A DNA stretch of 64,000 nt from Verrucomicrobiota bacterium (GTDB lineage Bacteria; Verrucomicrobiota; Verrucomicrobiia; Verrucomicrobiales; DEV007): positions 1 through 64,000 of the forward strand of contig DAOUQC010000015.1 in assembly GCA_030625775.1 (NCBI GenBank). Reading direction: 5' to 3'. Made by a program: the position numbers and the translations under genes. Positions 34,956-41,919 of this stretch are shown one piece after another. Position 1 is the stretch's first letter; every line of letters starts with the position of its first letter. The notes beneath the pieces are model-generated. The model ran no database searches. It had not been told where the DNA came from and worked only from the letters and a program-made list of their open reading frames with translations.

Positions 34956-35927
34956 GTGAAAATCGCCCTCATCCCACTACTCATTCTGACTCTGGCCCTC
35001 GCTCCAGACACTTCACAGGCCCAGTATGCTAAAACCAAAACCGCCATAAAGACCTTCACTTACAAGACCGTCGGCGACCTCGAGATCCAGCTCGACCTGC
35101 ATCGGGCCGATGACGATAAAATCCGGCCCGCAGTCGTATCGATTCACGGCGGAGCCCTCATTCTTGGTAGCAAACAAGGCCTCGGTCACGTGGCTAAAAT
35201 GCTGCTCAAGGAAGGCTACTGCGTAATCTCAATCGATTACCGGCTCGCTCCGGAAAGCAAACTTCCGGAAATCATTGCCGACGTCGAAGATGCTTTTTGC
35301 TGGATTCACACCAACGGAAAAGAAAAACTCCACGCCGACACATCACAACTCATCGTCACCGGAGGATCGGCCGGCGGTTACTTGACTCTCACCTCTGGCT
35401 TTCGTATCAAACCGAAGCCTGCCGTGTTGATCCCGCTCTGGGGATACGGCGATCTAGTTGGACCTTGGATGAGCGAAGCCAGTCAACATGCACGTCACCA
35501 GTCGACCGATTTGCCCACAGAGAAATTCAAGATACTGAAAAATGGCTCACCGGTCGCTTTTTCCACCAGGGATACCCAGGCGCTGCGCGGCGGCTTTTAC
35601 CATCAAACCCGTCGCACTGCCACCTGGCCACAAGAAGTTTCCGGATTCGATCCAAAAAGTCACCCCGAAAAGTTTTATCCCTACATGGCCGTCAAAAATG
35701 TCAGCAAAGACTACCCGCCAACTTTAATGATCCATGGAACCATCGATACCGATGTTCCTTTTGAGCAATCGGAAATGATGGCTGCCGAGTTCAAAAAGCA
35801 CGGTGTGCCGTATCAACTCATCAGCGTTCAAAATGGTGAACACGGTCTCCAGGGAGCTGATCCAAAAACAATCAATGTCGCCTACGAACAGGTGCTGCCA
35901 TTCATCAAAAAACACACTGGCAATTGA
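34956..35927 (+). CDS. Secreted alpha/beta-hydrolase (esterase/lipase, HSL-type)
   Basis: From GTG 34956 the protein has 323 residues with a signal peptide (MKIALIPLLILTLALAPDTS). The oxyanion-hole motif is VSIHGGALIL (HGG near 64), the nucleophile elbow is VTGGSAGGYL (Ser138), and the acid and histidine are in TIDTDVPFEQSE and QNGEHGLQG. YRLAPESKLPE is typical of carbohydrate-ester or xylan-type esterases of this fold. It would act outside the cytoplasm. The longer open frame from 34593 is antisense to the DUF1501 pseudogene and was rejected. It ends 14 bases before the Mur-ligase-like gene. Confidence 0.8.
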   Translation: MKIALIPLLILTLALAPDTSQAQYAKTKTAIKTFTYKTVGDLEIQLDLHRADDDKIRPAVVSIHGGALILGSKQGLGHVAKMLLKEGYCVISIDYRLAPESKLPEIIADVEDAFCWIHTNGKEKLHADTSQLIVTGGSAGGYLTLTSGFRIKPKPAVLIPLWGYGDLVGPWMSEASQHARHQSTDLPTEKFKILKNGSPVAFSTRDTQALRGGFYHQTRRTATWPQEVSGFDPKSHPEKFYPYMAVKNVSKDYPPTLMIHGTIDTDVPFEQSEMMAAEFKKHGVPYQLISVQNGEHGLQGADPKTINVAYEQVLPFIKKHTGN

Positions 35928-35941
35928 AACCCTGGCCGAAT

Positions 35942-37327
35942 ATGCATGTTCATTTTACAGGCGCTTGCGGGAGGGCGATTGGCTCACTGGCAGCGGAGTT
36001 AAAGCAGAGACCAGGTTGGACAATCTCCGCCAGTGATGCCTGCCAATACTCACCAATGGATCAGATCCTTAAAAAAGCCGGACTCGAAATATCCACGAGC
36101 TACAAGACCTCCCATATCCCAAAAAATGCTGCCGCCGTCGTCATCGGCACTTCAATCGCCGATGACAATATAGAAATAGCTGCCGCCAGGAAAAAAGGCA
36201 TCCCTATTCTCAATATGGCACAATTCCTGAACCAGCATGTGCTGAAAAACGGTAAAAGAATTGTCGTGGCAGGCACCAATGGCAAAACGACCGTAACGAC
36301 TATGCTGGCATGGATTTTCACTCATGCAAAAAAGCAGCCGGATTATTTAATCGGGGGAAACAGCCCGCACTTCCCTTCTTCGGTTCGGTTTCGCAACAGT
36401 CAGTGGACTATATTGGAAGGCGATGAATATATCGCCAGCCAAAATGATCTTCAGCCAAAATTTCTTTATTACAAACCGGACATTGCATTACTGACCAATC
36501 TCAACTACGACCATTCCGAAGTCTTCGAAGATCTGAATTCCATTATTCAACATTTTGAAAATTTCGTCTCCCTGTTACCTGAAAATGGCAACTTAATCAT
36601 CCCCACTGATGATGCCGAGCTCAGAAAAATCGCCAGCAACACCTCTGCCGAAGTGATGACCGTTGGACGGCCTCACCAGTCTGACTACCGGATCACTCGA
36701 TGCCGACCTTCATCACAAGGCATGACTTTTGATCTCAATGGACAAAAAATCTACCTCCCCCTGCCCGGCATGATGAATGTGATGAATGCCGCCATGGCCT
36801 GTGCTGCCGCTGAGAAAGCCGGTATTCCCTTCGAACAATCAGCAGCCGCACTTAACGAGTTCCACAATGCGGCAGGACGACTCGAGATCCTTGAAGACAA
36901 TGTCGCAGGCACATTTATTCTGGATGAAGCCTACCATCCGGCCGCTCTTCGCGAAAACATCGCCGCCCTGCGACTGCGCTTCCCGAATCGCCCTCTCACC
37001 GTTGCACTGTTGCCAAGATTCACCGGCGGCAACAAAGGATTCCAGATGGCTGAACTGCCTGGAGTCCTTGCTGCAGCAGATCGAGTCATCCTCGCCGGAG
37101 TCTTTGACCCAACGGAGTTTCCGAGTGGTCCTTTTTCTAATCGCAAACTGGCGGCTCGGCTCAAACGCAAAAACGTTAAAGCCCATGTCCTCAAAGGCAT
37201 CGCATCTTTGCCACGATTCATGCAAAGAAACTGGACACCCAACGATATTGTCCTCTGCTCACTTCCTCCGGGCCACCGCTTTGTTTATGAACCTCTTATC
37301 AAATGGATGAACCTCCAAACCAATTGA
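35942..37327 (+). CDS. Mur-ligase-like enzyme (Mpl/MurC type)
   Basis: The 461-residue protein starts MHVHFTGACGRAIGSLAAEL with an N-terminal Rossmann domain like MurC/Mpl. The central ATPase domain has VVAGTNGKTTVTTMLAWIF near residue 112 and LTNLNYDHSEVFEDL near 195 in the usual Mur positions. The C-terminal domain shows FHNAAGRLEILEDNVAGTFI then DEAYHPAALRENIAALR, close to the Mpl D-x-A-H-P-P-A signature (Y instead of the first position). Mpl attaches recycled murein tripeptide to UDP-MurNAc; whether this one does so is unproven. ATG 35942 is preferred to TTG 35924. Its TGA overlaps the glycosyltransferase ATG by one base. Confidence 0.8.
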   Translation: MHVHFTGACGRAIGSLAAELKQRPGWTISASDACQYSPMDQILKKAGLEISTSYKTSHIPKNAAAVVIGTSIADDNIEIAAARKKGIPILNMAQFLNQHVLKNGKRIVVAGTNGKTTVTTMLAWIFTHAKKQPDYLIGGNSPHFPSSVRFRNSQWTILEGDEYIASQNDLQPKFLYYKPDIALLTNLNYDHSEVFEDLNSIIQHFENFVSLLPENGNLIIPTDDAELRKIASNTSAEVMTVGRPHQSDYRITRCRPSSQGMTFDLNGQKIYLPLPGMMNVMNAAMACAAAEKAGIPFEQSAAALNEFHNAAGRLEILEDNVAGTFILDEAYHPAALRENIAALRLRFPNRPLTVALLPRFTGGNKGFQMAELPGVLAAADRVILAGVFDPTEFPSGPFSNRKLAARLKRKNVKAHVLKGIASLPRFMQRNWTPNDIVLCSLPPGHRFVYEPLIKWMNLQTN

Positions 37328-38544
37328 TGAAAATACTCATCACCAATCACACTCTCCGACAACGCGGAGGCAGCGAACTATTCACCGCAGAAATCACCTG
37401 TGAGCTATTATCGCGAGGTCATGAGGTTTGTGTTTTCAGTACCGATCCCGGCGAAGTATCGAACGAATTGGAGAAACTGAACATCCCTGTAGTCGACGAT
37501 CCTGGCGACTGCCCTTTTACTCCGGACATTATCCATGGCCAACATCATCTGGAAACGATGACCGCTCTTTGTCTCTGGCCCAACACACCTGCTGTTTACA
37601 TGATTCACGGATCGGTCCCCTGGGAAGAGCAGGCTCCACGCCATCCAAGAATCATGCAATACCTTGCCCCCTCTTCGCATTTCGGCTGGATCATAGAACG
37701 GGATTGTGGAGTCAAAAAAACCTCGCTTGGGATCGTACGGAATTTTTTTGATTCCAAACGATTCACAGCCGTCAAGCCAACTGATCAGAGAACGGGGCGA
37801 GCTTTGGTTTATCACAACACAACACCAGCGAACGGAAAAAACTGGAATACCCTGAAGAACGCATGCAACCAAGCCAATCTCACTTTGGAAGGCATTGGTG
37901 CATCATTTGAAAAAACAACAAAAACTCCGGAAACCGTTCTCCCTGATTACGATGTCGTATTTGCCGCTGGCCGGTCTGCCATCGAAGCCATGGCTTGTGG
38001 CTGCTCCGTGATTTTAATCGGTGCGGAGGCAATGACAGCAAGAGTGAACCCGGACAATTTTGATTCCTTGATGGAATTCAATTTTTGTCCCCATGACCAG
38101 GACAAACCCATAGAAAGCTCCTTCGCTCTTGAACAGCTTGATCTCATCAGACCCGATGAAACAGCTGCGGTTACTACACGTGCCCGAGAGGAATTATCAA
38201 TAGACGCTACGTTGGGGGCACTGGAAAAATTCTATCAAAGCGCCATCGATAATTTTGCATTGGGGTCCTGGAATAAAACAGCCAATGAAAAAAACATCGG
38301 TCGTTATATTCTCTCATTGGCGGCTAAAATAAAAGACACCGATAAAGGTCGAGCCGACTTGGTTGAACAAAAAAACCGTGCTAAGCGACGAGCTGAAAGA
38401 TGGAAACATCGCACCGGGAAACTCAATCGCCGCCTGGAGTGGATCGAGGATCAGATGGAGCACAAAGCCTGGTGGCATGCCCGTTTATGGAGAAAACTAC
38501 GACGAGACTGGGAAGCGCGTGAGAAGGGCACCAACAACGATTGA
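37327..38544 (+). CDS. Glycosyltransferase-like protein with C-terminal basic coiled region
   Basis: The 405-residue protein starts MKILITNHTLRQRGGSELFT, a family-4 glycosyltransferase opening, with MIHGSVPWEEQAPRHP near residue 98 and a shortened donor region AAGRSAIEAMACGCSVILIG near 215, where the E-A-MACG element is recognisable. Residues about 330-400 are basic and helical (RAKRRAERWKHRTGKLNRRL), suggesting membrane-surface or partner contact. It is translationally coupled to the Mur-ligase-like gene (overlap of one base). Its stop abuts the stop of the convergent ATP-grasp ligase with no spacer. Acceptor and donor are not known. Confidence 0.75.
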   Translation: MKILITNHTLRQRGGSELFTAEITCELLSRGHEVCVFSTDPGEVSNELEKLNIPVVDDPGDCPFTPDIIHGQHHLETMTALCLWPNTPAVYMIHGSVPWEEQAPRHPRIMQYLAPSSHFGWIIERDCGVKKTSLGIVRNFFDSKRFTAVKPTDQRTGRALVYHNTTPANGKNWNTLKNACNQANLTLEGIGASFEKTTKTPETVLPDYDVVFAAGRSAIEAMACGCSVILIGAEAMTARVNPDNFDSLMEFNFCPHDQDKPIESSFALEQLDLIRPDETAAVTTRAREELSIDATLGALEKFYQSAIDNFALGSWNKTANEKNIGRYILSLAAKIKDTDKGRADLVEQKNRAKRRAERWKHRTGKLNRRLEWIEDQMEHKAWWHARLWRKLRRDWEAREKGTNND

Positions 38545-39543
38545 TTATGTTTTTCCGCTGAGACACTTGGCCACCTCTTCCGAAATCGGGTAACCCGTCA
38601 ATTCCTCAATCCATAACCACTCCGCATTCGTATTCACCTCAAGAAAATAAGGTTCCCCTGATTCATCCACTGCAAAGTCAAAATATCCAGCCTTCAAATC
38701 GAGAGCTTCTAAATAATCACGCAACAAAGCCTCAAATTCCGAAGATGGATCAAAAAGGCTGTGTTTATACTTCTTATGAGACTTTCTCCAATCAGGCTCG
38801 TCTGTTGACATCCCAGAGGTATCTATTTTACAACAAATGCTCGTGTTAGGAAGAACCGTGATGCGCCAATCCTCCTTTTTCACCACCTGTTGCTGCAGCA
38901 TCAATTGAGCCCGTCGGTCAGGTCGAAGAGATTCGGCAATCTTCTTGGGATCAATTCCCTGGCACCAAAGCGGCTGACTCACTTGCCCCTGTTTTCCTCC
39001 CTCATAGGAAGAATGAACATGTATCGGCTTCACCACCATATATGAATGCCTCCCCAGAAAATCCCTGATAACATGTGGATCATTACCTACCAAAGTATCA
39101 GGCACCTTAAACCCCATCTCTTTTGCCAGGCGCAATTGAAGTAATTTATTAGATGCCCGTTCCATCGACGCGGGATGCCCCAGCGGAAAATAGGAACTCG
39201 GCAACGAGTCCACCGCCAAACGAAAGGCATGATAGGTCTCCGCGAAAGACACCTCCTCGGGTGAAGGCAGCAAGGTTTTAATCCCATCCCACTGGTTTAT
39301 CGGACGCCTCCAATAAATGGTGCTAAAAACGGCTCCCTCCCTCGGCTTTTCATCAAAACCATTACGAAGGCTGGAGAAGACCTCACCTCGAGAAAACGAT
39401 TTTCTCAGGGGTTCAACGGAATATAAAAACTCCGTTGCCAGGCGCGAAGCGTCAATTCTCAAATAATCGCATCCCGATTCATCGAGACGCTGGCAAACAA
39501 GGTCGCCCTGCGCATCACTAGCATGTGAAACAATCAGAATCAT
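38545..39543 (-). CDS. Graspetide-type ATP-grasp peptide macrocyclase (MvdD-like)
   Basis: From ATG 39543 this is 332 residues, the usual length for ATP-grasp ligases that close omega-ester and omega-amide rings in microviridin-type peptides. Diagnostic blocks are WRRP (78-81), SNKLLQLRLAKEMGFKVPDT (131-150), VVKPIHVHSS (170-179), EDWRITVLP (224-232), KIDTSG then DWRK (239-254), and the C-terminal EVNTNAEWLWIEELTGYPIS (302-321), which carries the Mg2+-binding N-x-N-like end of the family. Predicted reaction: ATP-dependent condensation of Asp/Glu side chains with Thr/Ser hydroxyls or Lys amine in the precursor. It follows a precursor gene by 118 bases with a hairpin between. The longer frame to 39681 overlaps the precursor and was rejected. 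Confidence 0.87.
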   Translation of the reverse strand: MILIVSHASDAQGDLVCQRLDESGCDYLRIDASRLATEFLYSVEPLRKSFSRGEVFSSLRNGFDEKPREGAVFSTIYWRRPINQWDGIKTLLPSPEEVSFAETYHAFRLAVDSLPSSYFPLGHPASMERASNKLLQLRLAKEMGFKVPDTLVGNDPHVIRDFLGRHSYMVVKPIHVHSSYEGGKQGQVSQPLWCQGIDPKKIAESLRPDRRAQLMLQQQVVKKEDWRITVLPNTSICCKIDTSGMSTDEPDWRKSHKKYKHSLFDPSSEFEALLRDYLEALDLKAGYFDFAVDESGEPYFLEVNTNAEWLWIEELTGYPISEEVAKCLSGKT

Positions 39544-39570
39544 GAGTAGGTCTTTATTGATCTGCGAACA

Positions 39571-39603
39571 CAAAAAAACAGCCGCCATGTATAACAACGC
39601 CTG
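39571..39603 (-). terminator. Terminator/attenuator between precursor 1 and ATP-grasp ligase
   Basis: On the minus strand CAGGCGTTGT and ATGGCGGCTG pair with one mismatch and some G-T pairs, followed at once by seven Ts. It lies 59 bases after the precursor stop and 28 bases before the ligase start. It would lower transcription into the enzyme relative to the peptide. The pairing is imperfect, so strength is uncertain. Confidence 0.5.
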
Positions 39604-39661
39604 CTTTTGAATGCTCGCTATAATTAAACAGCATTTCGTGCTTCTACACGATAAGATATCC

Positions 39662-39790
39662 CTAAGGCAGAGGCTGAACATCTGTTGTTTTAAAATCAGC
39701 CTGGGGGTCTTTTGTGACCGTTTCCTGTTTGATCAGCAATTCAGGATCGGCACAGATTTCGTGGAGTAGTATGTCTGTATTGTCGTTCAT
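39662..39790 (-). CDS. Graspetide precursor peptide 1 (42 residues)
   Basis: ATG 39790 to TAG 39664 encodes 42 residues. The N-terminal leader (about 1-22) contains NTDILLHEICADPELLIKQ and the likely core is TVTKDPQADFKTTDVQPLP (24-42). The T-K-D-P-x-x-D run resembles the T-x-K-x-P-S-D core of microviridins, and it supplies Thr, Lys and Asp partners for ester and amide rings. It aligns without gaps over residues 1-32 with precursor 2 (41603-41710), with 21 identical positions. It is followed by the ATP-grasp ligase and preceded by a sigma70-type promoter 50 bases upstream. A longer frame starting further upstream (39850) ignores this homology and is not supported. Confidence 0.82.
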   Translation of the reverse strand: MNDNTDILLHEICADPELLIKQETVTKDPQADFKTTDVQPLP

Positions 39791-39840
39791 TTTATGGTGG
39801 ATTAATGTGGAGAAAACCTTGCCCCATGACAAGGATTGAG

Positions 39841-39870
39841 AAAATATCACACTTTCCAGTAATAAGTCAA
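39841..39870 (-). promoter_or_regulatory. Sigma70-type promoter of precursor 1
   Basis: Reading the minus strand, TTGACT (39870-39865), 18 bases, then TATTTT (39846-39841) make a good -35/-10 pair. The same hexamers with 17-base spacing precede precursor 2, and the distance from -10 to ATG is the same (about 50 bases). A conserved leader containing TCCTTGT follows. Confidence 0.75.
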
Positions 39871-39943
39871 TTTATTAGCTTTTCCGATTAAGCCCTCAAT
39901 TGCACTAGCTAACCCTGAAAAATTATCTGCGCAAATGGAGAAT

Positions 39944-41365
39944 TCAGGGAGAAACAAAGGGGCGGAGAATCGAATTTTTCGCAATTTTTTTGGCAATGTC
40001 ACGCAGATCTGAATCAAAGCTTTCAACCTTGGATCCGTTTAATATTTTGGCACAAAGGAACGCGGTTCTATCATGTACAGGCAAGTCGAACGGGGGTTCC
40101 GCTGCCCTCCCGAACATCCGAGTGAAAATCCGGTCCATCACGTTTACCGGAGGTTCGTCAGGCCACTTGTTGCGGATAAACTCCAACAATTGTCCACAAT
40201 CCGGAATATTGAGCAACAGTGCGAGCAAGAACCGCTCCTCCACATCCGAAGTGCTCGCCCGAAACTTTGCAAGTTTTGCCATTCGTTTCTGCTCCTTGAT
40301 CGAGGCGATAACTTCTTTCAGCAAATCCCTGCGTTCGGGAACAATCCGATCAAGTGTGATCGATAGGTGATCGGAATGCCCCAGGTGAAAACGTAGTCCG
40401 ATTAACAGGTGAACGAATTCGTCTGGCGGGCAGGTATTTAGAACCGTTTGTAAGTCATTAATAAAATCCGAGCTCTTAAGCCTTCCCATCATATTCAGAC
40501 TTTGATGCCGACTAATCTCGTCAGGAAATAGATTCGAAGCTAGAGCAATCCTCGGCTTCATGAAATGCCTTTGTGGAAGAGTCCATGCAGCGGCCGTTCG
40601 AATAACTATTGAAACAGAGGGACGCTCAAGATGAAAAAGAGCATGAATCAAACCCTCACCGGCAATGATGGGGCGCACGTCGCCGGTTGTGAGTAATTCA
40701 CAGGATCTCAGTTTAAGGTCCCCGATAGCCAGACGGGAATTAAACCTTTCGGTTTCCTCGAAGTCATAGTGACTATGAATACTGGAGCCATCCAGCACTC
40801 CTAATGCGCCACAAAATCCATGTTCGTGAATACCGGTAGTTCCATCCAACCAATAGTAGATATCAATATCAAAACGGTCACCCCGATATACGGTGACAGG
40901 CGGTTCACCAAACTTCTGTTCGCGATCACGTTGATCCCAGATCGACTGACTGAAAGCTGACCATCGTGCAGGATCCATAGAATCGATTTTCTCGTGAAGC
41001 TCGAAAGCTTTCAGAGCTTCCGTTGCGACCTCATGAAAAACCTTCTCATCATAGCTCAGCTCATTCCATCTGCAGTGAACTTCTTTAGCCAGTTCCTGAA
41101 AAACCCGGGGAACAGCTTCAAAAGATCCGGAAATCGCTGAAGGTGATTCCGATACCGACTCACCAAACGGCTTGAGGCTGACTTCAAAAAGCCACCGTTT
41201 CAGCGATCCGGGAAACTGTTCTTGCTCCGATTCTGAAAGCTCTTCAAAAAGCGTAACGGCCTGCTCCCGTTCTTTTTGAAAGGCCCCTCTTTTCCCAATC
41301 TCCCAATTTTTATAAGCCTTCACTACCCATCGAGTGAGGTCCTTCTCCTTTTGCTTATATGACAT
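39944..41365 (-). CDS. Cupin-centred protein of unknown function in graspetide locus
   Basis: The 473-residue cytoplasmic protein has a helical N-terminal part (1-150), a central cupin-like beta-barrel (about 155-260) and a helical C-terminal part (270-473). The barrel has the metal-type pattern HEHG (His180, His182) in GTTGIHEHGFCGALGVLDG and a later His241 in GEGLIHALFHLERPSVSIVI; a Cys185 lies three residues after His182. This resembles, at motif level, cysteine-dioxygenase-type cupins. It lies between the two precursor genes and downstream of a terminator. A role as oxygenase acting on the peptide, or as a sensor or peptide-binding partner, is possible; none is shown. I do not recognise the full-length family. 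Confidence 0.7.
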   Translation of the reverse strand: MSYKQKEKDLTRWVVKAYKNWEIGKRGAFQKEREQAVTLFEELSESEQEQFPGSLKRWLFEVSLKPFGESVSESPSAISGSFEAVPRVFQELAKEVHCRWNELSYDEKVFHEVATEALKAFELHEKIDSMDPARWSAFSQSIWDQRDREQKFGEPPVTVYRGDRFDIDIYYWLDGTTGIHEHGFCGALGVLDGSSIHSHYDFEETERFNSRLAIGDLKLRSCELLTTGDVRPIIAGEGLIHALFHLERPSVSIVIRTAAAWTLPQRHFMKPRIALASNLFPDEISRHQSLNMMGRLKSSDFINDLQTVLNTCPPDEFVHLLIGLRFHLGHSDHLSITLDRIVPERRDLLKEVIASIKEQKRMAKLAKFRASTSDVEERFLLALLLNIPDCGQLLEFIRNKWPDEPPVNVMDRIFTRMFGRAAEPPFDLPVHDRTAFLCAKILNGSKVESFDSDLRDIAKKIAKNSILRPFVSP

Positions 41366-41519
41366 TAGACAAAATCTCTATTCAAATTCGGAACACATTA
41401 TGCCCCTGCCAATTATGTCAGACGACCATGGAAACCCCGGAAACAAGTGATACCAGAACACTTTTCCACATTAATCAAACCTAATACAAATCGATTTGAT
41501 ACAATCCTTCCATCAAACA

Positions 41520-41555
41520 CAAAAAAGCGGCCCCTGAAAAATCAGGTAACCGCTT
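41520..41555 (-). terminator. Strong intrinsic terminator after precursor 2
   Basis: On the minus strand AAGCGG-N3-CCTGA, a T-rich loop, then TCAGG-GG-CCGCTT forms a two-part stem of 11 base pairs and runs directly into seven Ts. It lies 47 bases after the precursor stop and before the cupin gene, typical of a RiPP precursor whose transcript is mostly stopped before the enzymes. Confidence 0.85.
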
Positions 41556-41602
41556 CTCTTAAATCGAGCTTGGAGAATGAAAACCCTCCACACTTGCAAT
41601 TT

Positions 41603-41710
41603 TTAGTCAGCTCGATCTAGCTGAGGATCCTTGGTCACCGTATCCTGGTCGATTGTCAATTCGGGATCAACACAGAGCCCGTGTAGTAATGTATCGTTTT
41701 CTTCGTTCAT
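41603..41710 (-). CDS. Graspetide precursor peptide 2 (35 residues)
   Basis: ATG 41710 to TAA 41605 encodes 35 residues, too short for ordinary gene finders. Leader: MNEENDTLLHGLCVDPELTI; core: DQDTVTKDPQLDRAD. It shares LLH-x2-C-x-DPEL-x-I-x-Q-x-TVTKDPQ-x-D with precursor 1 at identical positions (21 of 32), which strongly supports both as genes. The core holds Thr24, Thr26, Lys27, Asp28 and Asp32 as possible ring partners. It has its own promoter and leader matching those of precursor 1, and a strong terminator follows. It is presumably modified by the ATP-grasp ligase at 38545. Confidence 0.82.
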   Translation of the reverse strand: MNEENDTLLHGLCVDPELTIDQDTVTKDPQLDRAD

Positions 41711-41760
41711 TTTATTAGATTTTTAGTAGAAAAACCCTGCGCCTTTACAAGGAACTCGGA

Positions 41761-41789
41761 AAAATAGTTATTTTATTAACTAAAGTCAA
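41761..41789 (-). promoter_or_regulatory. Sigma70-type promoter of precursor 2
   Basis: Reading the minus strand, TTGACT (41789-41784), 17 bases, then TATTTT (41766-41761). It has the same hexamers and geometry as the precursor 1 promoter, and the stretch between -10 and ATG shares TCCTTGTxAxGGxxC with the precursor 1 leader. Confidence 0.78.
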
Positions 41790-41919
41790 CTAAGAAGCAC
41801 TGACCTCGCCTGAATTCTGCTCTAAACCAGCCCGATTGACAAAATGTGCTCAGTCGCTACAGTTTCTTGCAAGCTATCCGGCTTCCCTGCGACTAATTCA
41901 GAGACCTGAATCCACTTTA

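Noticed and set aside
39544-39681. N-terminal extension of the ATP-grasp ligase (longer frame to 39681)
   Set aside because: It overlaps the precursor gene and the terminator, and the family starts at the MILIVSHASD segment at 39543.
39662-39850. A 62-residue open frame starting at 39850 for precursor 1
   Set aside because: The added 20 residues include the promoter and leader, and the paralogue at 41603 shows that the true start matches ATG 39790.
39800-41476. A 12-base match GATTAATGTGGA near precursor 1 and in reverse orientation upstream of the cupin gene
   Set aside because: Orientations differ and the match is short and A/T-rich; no consistent spacing to a gene.
41487-41498. Palindrome CAAATCGATTTG upstream of the cupin gene
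   Set aside because: It is only 12 bases, A/T-rich, and not repeated at the precursor promoters, so it may be chance.
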